A stretch of 7,931 bases of DNA, taken from Methanomicrobiales archaeon (GTDB lineage Archaea > Halobacteriota > Methanomicrobia > Methanomicrobiales > Methanoculleaceae). Of the stretch, positions 1-6,138 are shown piece by piece. Within the stretch, counting starts at the first letter, position 1. Each line of letters starts with the position of its first letter. The DNA is taken from positions 1 through 7,931 of the forward strand of contig JAAYND010000047.1 of the NCBI GenBank assembly GCA_012521035.1, in the 5' to 3' direction. A model generated the notes under the pieces. It was given only the letters and a program-made list of their open reading frames with translations. It was not told the origin of the DNA and made no database searches. A program made the position numbers and the translations under genes.

Positions 1-98
1 CGTGGTATCTGTGATATATAATGTATCGGATTTGGCAGCACACATCGAATTTTGCACCTCGAAGGGCTGGAGAGATCGCAATAAAGCCTCTACAAAAT
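1..98. other. Short non-coding end downstream of the biotin uptake operon
   Basis: No coding region is supported here. The stretch follows the stop codon of the ecfT gene. It contains an AT-rich, nearly self-complementary TATA-like element (gatatataa at 13-21). Read on the minus strand, this could be the promoter of a gene beyond the left edge, with transcription starting outside the window. No hairpin followed by a long T-run is seen after ecfT, so where the biotin operon transcript ends is unclear. Confidence 0.35.
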
Positions 99-752
99 TC
101 ACTGTACTAATATAAAAACATCACGAACGGGTATCCAGTATAAAACCCCGGGTACCATCGCTAATAGAGCCGCCAGGAGATCTCGCGCGCCCGTCTCAAA
201 GGTCGGACATATACGCCCTCCGAGCGTATATCCTCGTACTACCAGCAATCTGGCCAGATCGTCGGCTCTTCGAATCTCTGTGATGATGAGCAGGATAGCG
301 ATCGGCACGATCGAGCGAGCACCGATCCTGATACCCTTCAGCGCCAGTGCAACCCGCATCTGCTCTATATCCTGCCTGATCACTGTGAGCCCCTGAAGCC
401 CCATCTCAGCAATGAGCCCCATCTCAAACCCGATCCGGTCACCGAACGCCCAGACCGCCACGGCAAGCACCTCACCTTCCTGAGTCTCAGCATACGCCCA
501 TGCAGCGATGAGCAGGATCACGACCATCCTGATCAGGTAGGAGACTCCGGGACCACCGCCCAGTCCGGAGACGAGCGCTGTTACGGCAATTATTCCGACA
601 AGGCTGAGAAAGAGACCGGGTCGTGGGAGAGCCTTTGTGCGTGGTGTGAAGATCAGCCACCAGACCAGGGCGGTGACTGCTCCTGCGGTGCTCGCAAACG
701 CGGCGATCGAGAGGGCAGCAGTTGCAAAGAGCCTCAGCCTCGGATCCTGCAT
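99..752 (-). CDS. ecfT: EcfT-type transmembrane coupling protein of the biotin ECF transporter (BioN-like)
   Basis: This is the membrane scaffold of an energy-coupling factor transporter. It joins the two ATPases to the substrate-binding protein BioY. The 217-residue product has hydrophobic segments at about 8-36, 46-61, 72-88, 148-160 and 192-207. The long amphipathic stretch between the third and fourth has two Arg/Gly-containing motifs, near residues 132-147 (LALKG, IGARS) and 171-180 (VVRGYTLGGR). These fit the coupling helices with which EcfT proteins touch the ATPase grooves. The frame is open further upstream, but the ATG at 752 is chosen because GGGAGG lies six bases before it and the extra N-terminal residues have no EcfT character. 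It overlaps the end of the upstream ATPase gene by 19 bases, implying translational coupling and a fixed subunit ratio. Position in the bioY operon argues for a dedicated biotin transporter, not a shared module. Sequence conservation in EcfT proteins is low, so the call leans partly on context. Confidence 0.85.
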   Translation of the reverse strand: MQDPRLRLFATAALSIAAFASTAGAVTALVWWLIFTPRTKALPRPGLFLSLVGIIAVTALVSGLGGGPGVSYLIRMVVILLIAAWAYAETQEGEVLAVAVWAFGDRIGFEMGLIAEMGLQGLTVIRQDIEQMRVALALKGIRIGARSIVPIAILLIITEIRRADDLARLLVVRGYTLGGRICPTFETGARDLLAALLAMVPGVLYWIPVRDVFILVQ

Positions 753-1432
753 AACGCCTCCCGGGCATCCTGAAGCCTGATATTCTCCGGGCGAGCACCC
801 TGTTCCAGGGCGTAGAGAAGATACGGCGGAGCATGCCGCCACCGGGGGATCGCCTCTGGCACGCGACCCAGGGCCTTCAGGGTTCCGCCCTCAATCTCCC
901 ATATGGCATCCACCCGGGGAAGGGTTGCACGCTCGTGTGAGAAGATGATGGTGATCCCCCTGCTCCGCCCCTCGATCATACTGCATGCTGTATGTCTGGC
1001 AACGCAGTCAAGCGAACTGAACGGTTCGTCTAACAACAGGAGATCGGGGTTTCGCATGGTCATGCAGGCCAGGATCAACCCTTTCAGCTCGCCACGGGAG
1101 AGGTGGAAGGGGTCGTCGTCACCGCGCCCGAGAAGTCGGGTCTGTGCGAGAAGAGGGGCGGGCTCAAGACCCCAGGATCTGATCTCCTCAGAGACTGTCG
1201 GGGAGGTGATATGATACTCAGGAAACTGTAGCAGGAGCAGGGCAGACGTGATCCCCTGTCGCCTGATAACACCCCTCTCCGGACGGATCAGTTCAGCGAG
1301 GAGCAGGGCGAGTGTCGACTTCCCGCTCCCTACCTGCCCGCTGACCAGGTGCACCCCCTCATCGAAGGTACCACTGCCCCGGAGGCAGAACGAACCCCGG
1401 GAAAAGAGGAGATCCTCGAGATCTATCCTCAT
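734..1432 (-). CDS. ecfA: ECF transporter ATPase with a complete catalytic set but altered signature motif (BioM/EcfA-like)
   Basis: This is one of two ATP-binding subunits powering biotin uptake; it sits on the cytoplasmic face. In the 232-residue product I see Walker A (GQVGSGKST, 32-40), the Q-loop glutamine (Q69 in LLQFPEY), the signature motif (LSRGE, 111-115), Walker B with catalytic glutamate (LLLLDE, 131-136), the D-loop (SSLD, 139-142) and the switch histidine (FSHE, H166). The signature has Arg where LSGGQ/E normally has its first Gly. The start at 1432 is preferred over an ATG 15 bases upstream: GGAGG lies eight bases before it, and it forms an ATGA overlap with the stop of the preceding ATPase gene. 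The C-terminal tail of about 40 residues (PPYLLYALEQ and onward) resembles the extra domain of ECF ATPases. Its substitution complements those in its partner. Family assignment is firm; the biotin substrate is inferred from bioY in the same operon. Confidence 0.88.
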   Translation of the reverse strand: MRIDLEDLLFSRGSFCLRGSGTFDEGVHLVSGQVGSGKSTLALLLAELIRPERGVIRRQGITSALLLLQFPEYHITSPTVSEEIRSWGLEPAPLLAQTRLLGRGDDDPFHLSRGELKGLILACMTMRNPDLLLLDEPFSSLDCVARHTACSMIEGRSRGITIIFSHERATLPRVDAIWEIEGGTLKALGRVPEAIPRWRHAPPYLLYALEQGARPENIRLQDAREALCRIRG

Positions 1433-2100
1433 CGGTGGAGCCTCCACATAGTCGGGTAGAAGCAGGTCTCCTCAAGCCGGGCAAAGACCTCATCTGGTGT
1501 GCCACAATACCGGATCATCCCTCCCTCCATGAAGATGATATGGTCTGCACAGGCCGCGGTATCCATCGACTGGGTACACCAGAGCACGTGGGATGCCGAA
1601 CTCGTACGCACAGCGCGCTGGATGCGGTCCGCGGTTTCACCATCCAGATGCGAGTCGGCCTCATCGAGGATGAGCACCTCGGGATCATCGACACCAGCGG
1701 CGGCCATCGCAACGAGGGCTTTCTCCCCGCCGGAGAGGTCTGATACCTTCATGTCCAGGAGATGTGATATCCCGATCTCTCTAGCAACCGCTCTGACCCG
1801 TTCATCGGTCTCATTGCAGGAGCGGTTGCGGAACCGGGATGTCGCAGCGATCTCGTCGTACACCCGGGAAAAGAGGAGTGTCCGATCGGGAAACTCCCCC
1901 ACCCACCCGATCTTCACGGCCGATGGCAACCTCCCGAGGATCCGGACTTCTCCTGCGCGGGGCTCCTCGATGCCGGAGCAGACCAGGAGAAGGGTCGTCT
2001 TACCGCTCCCGTTCGGCCCGATAACAGCCACACTGCGTGCATGTATTGCCAGATCGGGGATGTCGATGATCCGGTGCCGGAGATCGCGTATGTGGATCAT
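1429..2100 (-). CDS. ecfA: ECF transporter ATPase with substituted Q-loop and switch-histidine positions
   Basis: This is the second ATP-binding subunit of the biotin ECF transporter, 223 residues. Walker A is GPNGSGKTT (28-36), the signature is a good LSGGE (122-126), and Walker B is VLILDE (142-147) followed by ADSHLD. Two usually invariant positions differ. The Q-loop glutamine is Glu69 (WVGEFPD), and the switch histidine is Gln177 (WCTQSMD, where ECF ATPases usually have THD). The codons GAG and CAG are clear in the sequence and the frame is intact, so this is not decay. Its start codon overlaps the bioY stop as ATGA, and its own stop overlaps the start of the second ATPase in the same way. 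The two ATPases probably form a heterodimer in which only one of two composite sites is fully competent. An alternative is a homodimer of each with a different partner, which the operon layout makes less likely. Confidence 0.88.
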   Translation of the reverse strand: MIHIRDLRHRIIDIPDLAIHARSVAVIGPNGSGKTTLLLVCSGIEEPRAGEVRILGRLPSAVKIGWVGEFPDRTLLFSRVYDEIAATSRFRNRSCNETDERVRAVAREIGISHLLDMKVSDLSGGEKALVAMAAAGVDDPEVLILDEADSHLDGETADRIQRAVRTSSASHVLWCTQSMDTAACADHIIFMEGGMIRYCGTPDEVFARLEETCFYPTMWRLHR

Positions 2101-2597
2101 CCTATGCGCTTTCCTATGGTGTACGCGGCAGCGGCCTTCAGGGCATCACCGATGAGGAACGGAGCGACACCGAGCAGGGCAGCCTGAAGAAGCGGGATCG
2201 ATGCCGACCAGGAGAGCCATACGACGCCGAAGAGGTAGATCATGCAGGTTGCCGCGATCAGCCCTGCGATCCGGATCTTCGGCGACTCGTTCTCGTAGGC
2301 GATCCCCACGATGAGGACAGCAGGAAGAAACCCGAGCAGAAATCCACCGGTAGGGCCGAGGAGCACCCCGAGACCGGCCGTGCCGTTATGGAAGACCGGG
2401 AGGTTCGCCGCCCCGAGGAGGATGTAGAGGCCGACGGGGATTACGGCATACCGTTGCATGATGATCCCGGCGAGGAGCACAAAGAGCGTCTGGAGCGTGA
2501 GCGGGACCGGGGGTAGCGGGATGGATATCCAGCTCCCGGCGGCGATCAGTGCTATGAACGTTCCACTGTAGGCGAGGATCTGGGCCCGGTGTTTCAT
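2097..2597 (-). CDS. bioY: BioY, biotin-binding S component of an ECF transporter
   Basis: BioY is the membrane protein that binds biotin and gives the transporter its specificity. The 166-residue product is of typical family length and is hydrophobic throughout, with about six membrane segments. Family hallmarks are visible: PVPLTLQTLFVLLAG (30-45), LYILLGAANLPVF (57-69), the glycine-rich GGLGVLLGPTGGFLLGF-like stretch (73-90), and a C-terminal FLIGDALKAAAA (147-158) matching the conserved GD..K segment. The ATG at 2597 has AGGT four bases upstream, and that ribosome binding site lies inside a half-site of the predicted BirA operator. The gene heads an operon of four overlapping genes (bioY, two ATPases, ecfT). 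It is separated from birA by 80 bases that carry a TATA box. No biotin synthesis genes are visible in the window. Confidence 0.95.
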   Translation of the reverse strand: MKHRAQILAYSGTFIALIAAGSWISIPLPPVPLTLQTLFVLLAGIIMQRYAVIPVGLYILLGAANLPVFHNGTAGLGVLLGPTGGFLLGFLPAVLIVGIAYENESPKIRIAGLIAATCMIYLFGVVWLSWSASIPLLQAALLGVAPFLIGDALKAAAAYTIGKRIG

Positions 2598-2627
2598 GTA
2601 AACCTATTCTGGTTGGGCGGTTGACAA
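2596..2627 (-). promoter_or_regulatory. Predicted BirA (biotin) operator in front of bioY
   Basis: On the minus strand the dyad reads TTGTCAACC, 14 bases, GGTTTACAT. The biotin operator described for BirA regulators with a helix-turn-helix has the form TTGTAAACC, 14-16 bases, GGTTTACAA. Sixteen of 18 half-site positions agree and the spacer length fits. The downstream half overlaps the bioY ribosome binding site (AGGT) and the first bases of the start codon. The upstream half lies at about +2 relative to the start predicted from the TATA box at 2650-2656. The repressor candidate, BirA with an N-terminal helix-turn-helix, is encoded just upstream. The consensus is from memory and binding is inferred. 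Confidence 0.75.
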
Positions 2628-2647
2628 TAAAAAACCTCCAACCAGAA
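2607..2647. repeat. Perfect 10-base inverted repeat in the birA-bioY control region
   Basis: The arms ttctggttgg (2607-2616) and ccaaccagaa (2638-2647) are exact reverse complements separated by 21 bases. The right arm lies between the TATA box and the predicted transcription start, and the left arm lies within the operator spacer. In a read-through transcript from birA it could form a stem-loop, but a transcript starting at 2628 would contain only one arm. It may therefore act at the DNA level, or only on read-through RNA. An outer pair, gtaaacct (2598-2605) and aggtttac (2658-2665), is also exactly complementary. Confidence 0.7.
2629..2634 (-). terminator. Possible T-tract terminator for the birA transcript
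   Basis: The minus strand carries six consecutive T residues 43 bases after the birA stop codon. Oligo-T tracts are the usual intrinsic terminators in Euryarchaeota. It lies between the bioY TATA box and its predicted start, in the loop of the 10-base inverted repeat. Six T residues are marginal, so partial read-through into bioY is possible. Confidence 0.3.
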
Positions 2648-2649
2648 AG

Positions 2650-2656
2650 TTATAAA
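2650..2656 (-). promoter_or_regulatory. TATA box for the bioY operon
   Basis: The minus strand reads TTTATAA in a GC-rich setting, inside the 80-base gap between birA and bioY. Counting about 25 bases downstream places the start at or near the A at 2628. That gives a leader of about 30 bases ending in the AGGT ribosome binding site. The predicted BirA operator begins immediately after this point, so a bound repressor would block polymerase entry or escape. Confidence 0.6.
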
Positions 2657-2677
2657 GAGGTTTACCGGTCCTGCCGG

Positions 2678-3664
2678 TCAGAGCTGGAAGCAATCGCCGG
2701 CAATGACCCGTTCGATCTTCCCGTTATCCCGGCGGATGATCAGGGCGCCGTGACTATCGATATCGATGGCTTCTCCTTCAAAGGTCTTGTTGATCGTCCT
2801 GATAGCCACCCGCTGCTCGAGCGTCAGGGAGAGACTCTTCCACTCGCGGACGATGGAGTCATACTCCCCGTCCTCGAGCTGCTGGTACCGCAGCTCAAAC
2901 TCCCGCAGGACCCTGGCAAGGAGCGCTACGCGATCGACCTCATGCCCGACCTCAACATGGAGTGAGGTCACCACATCCTTCAGGTTTGGCGGGAGATCTG
3001 CAAGCGAGATGTTTGCATCGATCCCGATCCCGAGGAGGGCGTAGTGAATGGCATCCGCCTCTGCCTCAAGTTCCAGGAGCAGTCCACCGATCTTCTTATC
3101 GCCGATAAAAATATCGTTTGGCCATTTGATGAGCGCGCTGAGTCCGTACTCCTTTCTGATGGCCCGGGCGATGGCGATCGATCCGGCCATGGTTATCATA
3201 AAGAGGCGATCGATCGGGATCCCCGGCTTTAAGACGATAGTGATCCAGATGCCGCCGGCAGGAGAGACCCACGCGCGCCCGAGCCTTCCAAACCCGCCGG
3301 TCTGTTCTTCGGCAATGATCACCATGCCGTGCAGCTTCTCGGGATCGATCTCGCCGGCGAGTTGTTTCCCGACCCAGCTCGTTGAAGCGGTACGATCAAA
3401 GTAGCGGATCTGCTTTCCGATGGTTCGGGTACGGAGTTTTTTGTGGATCTCGTACGGGAGGAGTCTGCTCGTTGTCGCTTCAAGACGGTAACCCTGCGTA
3501 CGAGATGACGAGATGTTGTAACCCAATCTCCGGAGTTCGCGTATCTGTTTCCAGACGGCTGAACGAGTGACACCCAGTTGCTCTGCAATACGCTCGCCCG
3601 ATACTGGATCGGAGGTTTCTTCGAGAATCTTCAGTACATTGATTGCTGTATCCTTCATACCCAT
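2678..3664 (-). CDS. birA: BirA: biotin-protein ligase with N-terminal helix-turn-helix repressor domain
   Basis: This enzyme activates biotin to biotinyl-AMP and transfers it to a lysine of a biotin carrier domain, in methanogens most likely that of pyruvate carboxylase. With its DNA-binding domain it is also the likely repressor of biotin uptake. The 328 residues show a winged helix-turn-helix at about 15-62 (SGERIAEQLGVTRSAVWKQI). The catalytic domain has the biotinyl-AMP loop (QTGGFGRLGRAW, 121-132), KWPND (170-174), KIGGLLLE (181-188) and GIGIDAN (192-198). A C-terminal SH3-like domain spans about 275-328 (GEAIDIDSHGALII). Length and domain order match class II ligases. Phe125 replaces the first Arg of the GRGRxGR-type loop, while the second and third Arg remain. 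The start shares one base with the stop of the DUF2111 gene (TAATG). A second ATG six bases on has better spacing from AAGGT and may be the true start. Confidence 0.95.
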   Translation of the reverse strand: MGMKDTAINVLKILEETSDPVSGERIAEQLGVTRSAVWKQIRELRRLGYNISSSRTQGYRLEATTSRLLPYEIHKKLRTRTIGKQIRYFDRTASTSWVGKQLAGEIDPEKLHGMVIIAEEQTGGFGRLGRAWVSPAGGIWITIVLKPGIPIDRLFMITMAGSIAIARAIRKEYGLSALIKWPNDIFIGDKKIGGLLLELEAEADAIHYALLGIGIDANISLADLPPNLKDVVTSLHVEVGHEVDRVALLARVLREFELRYQQLEDGEYDSIVREWKSLSLTLEQRVAIRTINKTFEGEAIDIDSHGALIIRRDNGKIERVIAGDCFQL

Positions 3665-4092
3665 TACCTTTTTGCTGCAGGCGACTCAGTCGGGAGCGGG
3701 CATGGATCCTGTCCGCACACCTGTTTCCGGATCTCCGCGTTCTGCTCCATGAAACCCGCCAGATCAAAAATACCGGTCACATCAACGATACCTATCGCGC
3801 CGATAGCCCTGCCTTCGTCGTCCCGCACCGGTGCCACCACCACCGGGATACCTGTATACGGGCCATCCCTGGGCTGGGCTCTCTTCAAAACGTTCTCCTT
3901 GAGAACCTCTTCAAGGATGGGACCCGTGTAGGTCTCGTCGACGACCTTCCCGTCCTCGATCCGGACACCGGGATGATCGCGGGATCGTGCCGTGACAGGC
4001 AGATGACTGAGCAGATCGTGGACGCACATCATGATGGGAGCGAGATCATGCGCCCTTGAAGATGCAGAGATAATATATTGCTCCATGGCCAT
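3664..4092 (-). CDS. DUF2111 family protein of methanogens, function unknown
   Basis: I recognise this as a DUF2111 protein, an uncharacterised family known to me only from methanogens. From the ATG at 4092 it is 142 residues. That start is chosen because AAAGGT lies six bases before it. Two upstream in-frame ATGs at 4110 and 4107 have no ribosome binding site, and one at 4086 also remains possible. The N-terminal half is helical (SSRAHDLAPIMMCVHDLLSH). The middle has GVRIEDGKVVDETYTGP. Near residues 88-112 the segment IPVVVAPVRDDEGRAIGAIG followed by IVDVTGI resembles the paired strands of PAS or Cache-type sensor domains. That resemblance is my inference only. Two cysteines close to the C-terminus (VCGQDPC) could bind a metal or form a disulfide. 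There are no signal peptide or membrane segments. The gene overlaps birA by one base and follows the preceding gene closely, so it is almost certainly co-transcribed with birA. Confidence 0.8.
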   Translation of the reverse strand: MAMEQYIISASSRAHDLAPIMMCVHDLLSHLPVTARSRDHPGVRIEDGKVVDETYTGPILEEVLKENVLKRAQPRDGPYTGIPVVVAPVRDDEGRAIGAIGIVDVTGIFDLAGFMEQNAEIRKQVCGQDPCPLPTESPAAKR

Positions 4093-4117
4093 ATCCATAC
4101 CTTTCATCATGTTTTAT

Positions 4118-4696
4118 CTAGAATAAGGTTTCCTTATCGCCACAGGTGAACCTCTTCAGGAATTCGGCAGATGGGTACTCGTGGATGCTCGTAACCAGCA
4201 CCATACCGTCACCTACCGTCTTTTTAACCAGGAGCGCATCGCCTGAAACCGAGAGAGCCAGGGTCTCGCCACCATGATCCGGAAACGCTCCGTCGCACTC
4301 GATGGCAGCGAGGTCATATCCATTGAAGAGGGTGGTGCATTTGTTCTCGCAGGTATACTGGACCGCGCGCGGCCCATATGCAAACGAGTAGGTTACCGGG
4401 AATGGAAGCCAGTCGTAAGCGTCTGCCCGATCACAACCCGCGCCGAAGACCAGCAACCGCCCGCCGCCCTCGACAAAGCGCCGGATGCGCTCCTCTGCGG
4501 CTCTCAGCGCCGGGAAGAGGTTTGAGTAGGCCGGGTTTGCAAATCCGGTCGGCACGATGAGCGAGACAAACCTGCCGCGCCAGAACGGGGAGGCAAGCAT
4601 GTAGGGGTTGATCGTCTCACAGGCGGCGCCGCAGTCCTCGATGAGCCTTGAGAACATCAGGGGGCTGTCCCAGAGTAACCCCGTCCTGCAGGTCAC
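4118..4696 (-). CDS. Amidotransferase-like protein of unknown function lacking the usual nucleophile
   Basis: I do not recognise a named family with certainty. The 192-residue product has the alternating strand-helix pattern of class I glutamine amidotransferase-like folds. A first strand is near 5-9 (TGLLWD). Next comes VSLIVPTGFAN (44-54), then a helix leading into a strand (ERIRRFVEGGGRLLVFGAG, 69-87), and a late strand ending in His-Glu (MVLVTSIHEYPS, 165-176). In active enzymes the strand after the GG turn ends in a nucleophilic Cys. Here that position is Gly85 (FGAG), with a Cys three residues later, so catalysis of the usual kind is doubtful. The N-terminal accessory domain of eukaryotic biotin-protein ligases has a similar fold, which is suggestive given birA two genes downstream. 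The start is GTG at 4696, overlapping the rtcB stop as GTGA and preceded by GGGGTGAT. No export signal is seen. Confidence 0.7.
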   Translation of the reverse strand: MTCRTGLLWDSPLMFSRLIEDCGAACETINPYMLASPFWRGRFVSLIVPTGFANPAYSNLFPALRAAEERIRRFVEGGGRLLVFGAGCDRADAYDWLPFPVTYSFAYGPRAVQYTCENKCTTLFNGYDLAAIECDGAFPDHGGETLALSVSGDALLVKKTVGDGMVLVTSIHEYPSAEFLKRFTCGDKETLF

Positions 4697-6129
4697 CCCT
4701 TGATCACCCCGAGTGGTTCCAGCCGGGCGACGATACCCGAGATGCCTGTTTCATGCACGACGCGCACCACCTCATGGCTCGGTTTGTAGACGTCAGGGGC
4801 TTCCTCTGCAAGCACGGCGTCGCGGTGGGCCCGCACCACGATGCCCTCTTCTGCGAGTTGTTCCCGAAGTTCCCTTCCCCGGAACTCTTTCTTCGCCTTC
4901 GATCGGCTGAGCACCCGCCCGGCACCATGGCAGGTGCTCCCCCAGGTCTTCTGCATCGCTATCGTCGTGCCACGGAGGAGGTATGAGGATGTACCCATGC
5001 TCCCGGGAATGAGCACCGGTTGCCCGACCGTAGCATACTCAGAGGGGATGTCCGGTGCCCCGGGACCGAATGCCCGGGTTGCCCCTTTACGATGGACGCA
5101 GACCTCCGTCGATGCCCCATCGACGTCGTGGTGCTCGAACTTGGCGACGTTGTGGGCCACGTCGTAGATGAGCCTCATATCATCGTAGTCGATACCAAAG
5201 ATCCGCGCGAACACCTTCCGCGCCTCGTGCATGATGGCCTGCCGGTTTGTCCAGGCGTAATTTGCAGCACTGGCCATACCGCCGTAGTAAGCGCGGCCCT
5301 CTGGAGAGTCGATCGGAGCACAGGCAAGCTGCCGGTCAGGGAGGCGTATCCGGTATTTTCCAAGGGCTCTCTCAAGTATCCGCAGGTGATCGGTGGCGAC
5401 CTGGTGGCCGAGACCCCGTGAACCACAGTGGATCATGAAGCAGACCTGCCCCTCGGTGATCCCGAATGCCCTGGCCGCCTCCGGGTCGACGATCTCCTGC
5501 GCCACCTGGATCTCCAGGAAATGGTTTCCTCCACCGAGCGTCCCGATCTGCGGCATACCCCGCTGGCGGGCTTTGGCGCTGACTGCATCCGGATCCGCAC
5601 CCGGCATCGCCCCCTCTTCCTCGCACTGGATCAGGTCGCCCGGAATGCCGAGTCCGCGCTCCACTGCCCACCGCGCGCCATCCATCATGATCTCGGTCAG
5701 GTCCTTTCCTGAGACCCGCATGCTACTCTTTGTACCCACACCGGTCGGAACGACGGAGAAGAGTGCTTCGATTAATTCCCGTATTTTGCCCGCGATGTCA
5801 GCCTCGGTGAGGGGTGTTGTGATCAGCCTGACGCCGCAGTTGATGTCAAAGCCGACACCGCCGGGAGATATGACGCCCTCTGTCATGTCAAACGCAGCAA
5901 CACCGCCGATAGGGAATCCGTATCCCCAGTGGATATCCGGCATGGCGAGCGAATGTTTCACGATCCCGGGCAGGGTCGCAACGTTCGCAAGCTGACGAAC
6001 GGCTCCCTCTTCGAGGGTTTCTGCCAGTGCCTCGGAGAGGAAGAAGCGGCCGGGCACCCGCATATCTGGAACATATCCTACAGGGACCTCCCACTCGAGG
6101 TCTCCGATCTTATTGATTCCTTCAAACAT
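4693..6129 (-). CDS. rtcB: RtcB, RNA-splicing ligase (3'-phosphate/5'-hydroxyl RNA ligase)
   Basis: RtcB joins RNA ends carrying 2',3'-cyclic phosphate or 3'-phosphate to 5'-hydroxyl ends, using GTP and manganese. In archaea it seals tRNA halves after intron removal. The 478-residue product is close to the 481 of the Pyrococcus enzyme and keeps its key residues at near-identical positions. Metal ligands are Asp95 and Cys98 (GFDINCGV), His203 (GGGNHFLE), His234 (IHCGSRGLG) and His326 (DVAHNVAK). His401 in STCHGAGR is the residue expected to carry GMP, and Lys477 sits next to last. No intein interrupts it, unlike some archaeal copies. The ATG at 6129 has a GAGGG ribosome binding site that overlaps the archease stop, nine bases upstream. 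Its own stop overlaps the GTG start of the next gene. The archease-rtcB pairing is well known and functionally meaningful. Confidence 0.97.
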   Translation of the reverse strand: MFEGINKIGDLEWEVPVGYVPDMRVPGRFFLSEALAETLEEGAVRQLANVATLPGIVKHSLAMPDIHWGYGFPIGGVAAFDMTEGVISPGGVGFDINCGVRLITTPLTEADIAGKIRELIEALFSVVPTGVGTKSSMRVSGKDLTEIMMDGARWAVERGLGIPGDLIQCEEEGAMPGADPDAVSAKARQRGMPQIGTLGGGNHFLEIQVAQEIVDPEAARAFGITEGQVCFMIHCGSRGLGHQVATDHLRILERALGKYRIRLPDRQLACAPIDSPEGRAYYGGMASAANYAWTNRQAIMHEARKVFARIFGIDYDDMRLIYDVAHNVAKFEHHDVDGASTEVCVHRKGATRAFGPGAPDIPSEYATVGQPVLIPGSMGTSSYLLRGTTIAMQKTWGSTCHGAGRVLSRSKAKKEFRGRELREQLAEEGIVVRAHRDAVLAEEAPDVYKPSHEVVRVVHETGISGIVARLEPLGVIKG

Positions 6130-6138
6130 ATCGATCCC

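Noticed and set aside
753..842. A 30-residue N-terminal extension of EcfT from an earlier start
   Set aside because: It would deepen the overlap with the ATPase gene and adds a non-hydrophobic stretch. The ATG at 752 has a strong ribosome binding site with good spacing.
1429..2100. Decay of the first ATPase to a pseudogene because of its substituted motifs
   Set aside because: The frame is intact, overlaps both neighbours precisely, and retains Walker A, Walker B and the signature. The changes fit a specialised heterodimer better than decay.
1499..2155. A 218-codon open frame on the plus strand opposite the first ECF ATPase
   Set aside because: Its product is rich in Ser, Arg and Pro without domain character. 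The opposite strand encodes a protein with every ABC ATPase motif, so this is a mirror of that gene's codon bias.
3643..4059. A 138-codon open frame on the plus strand opposite the DUF2111 gene
   Set aside because: It overlaps a recognised family gene on the other strand and has no family character or plausible ribosome binding context.
5393..5995. A 200-codon open frame on the plus strand inside rtcB
   Set aside because: It lies wholly opposite a clearly functional rtcB, lacks any recognisable motif and has a composition typical of antisense shadow frames in GC-rich DNA.
4693..6129. Possible intein in RtcB, as in some archaeal copies
   Set aside because: The protein is 478 residues with metal ligands at the positions of the mature Pyrococcus enzyme, so there is no insertion.
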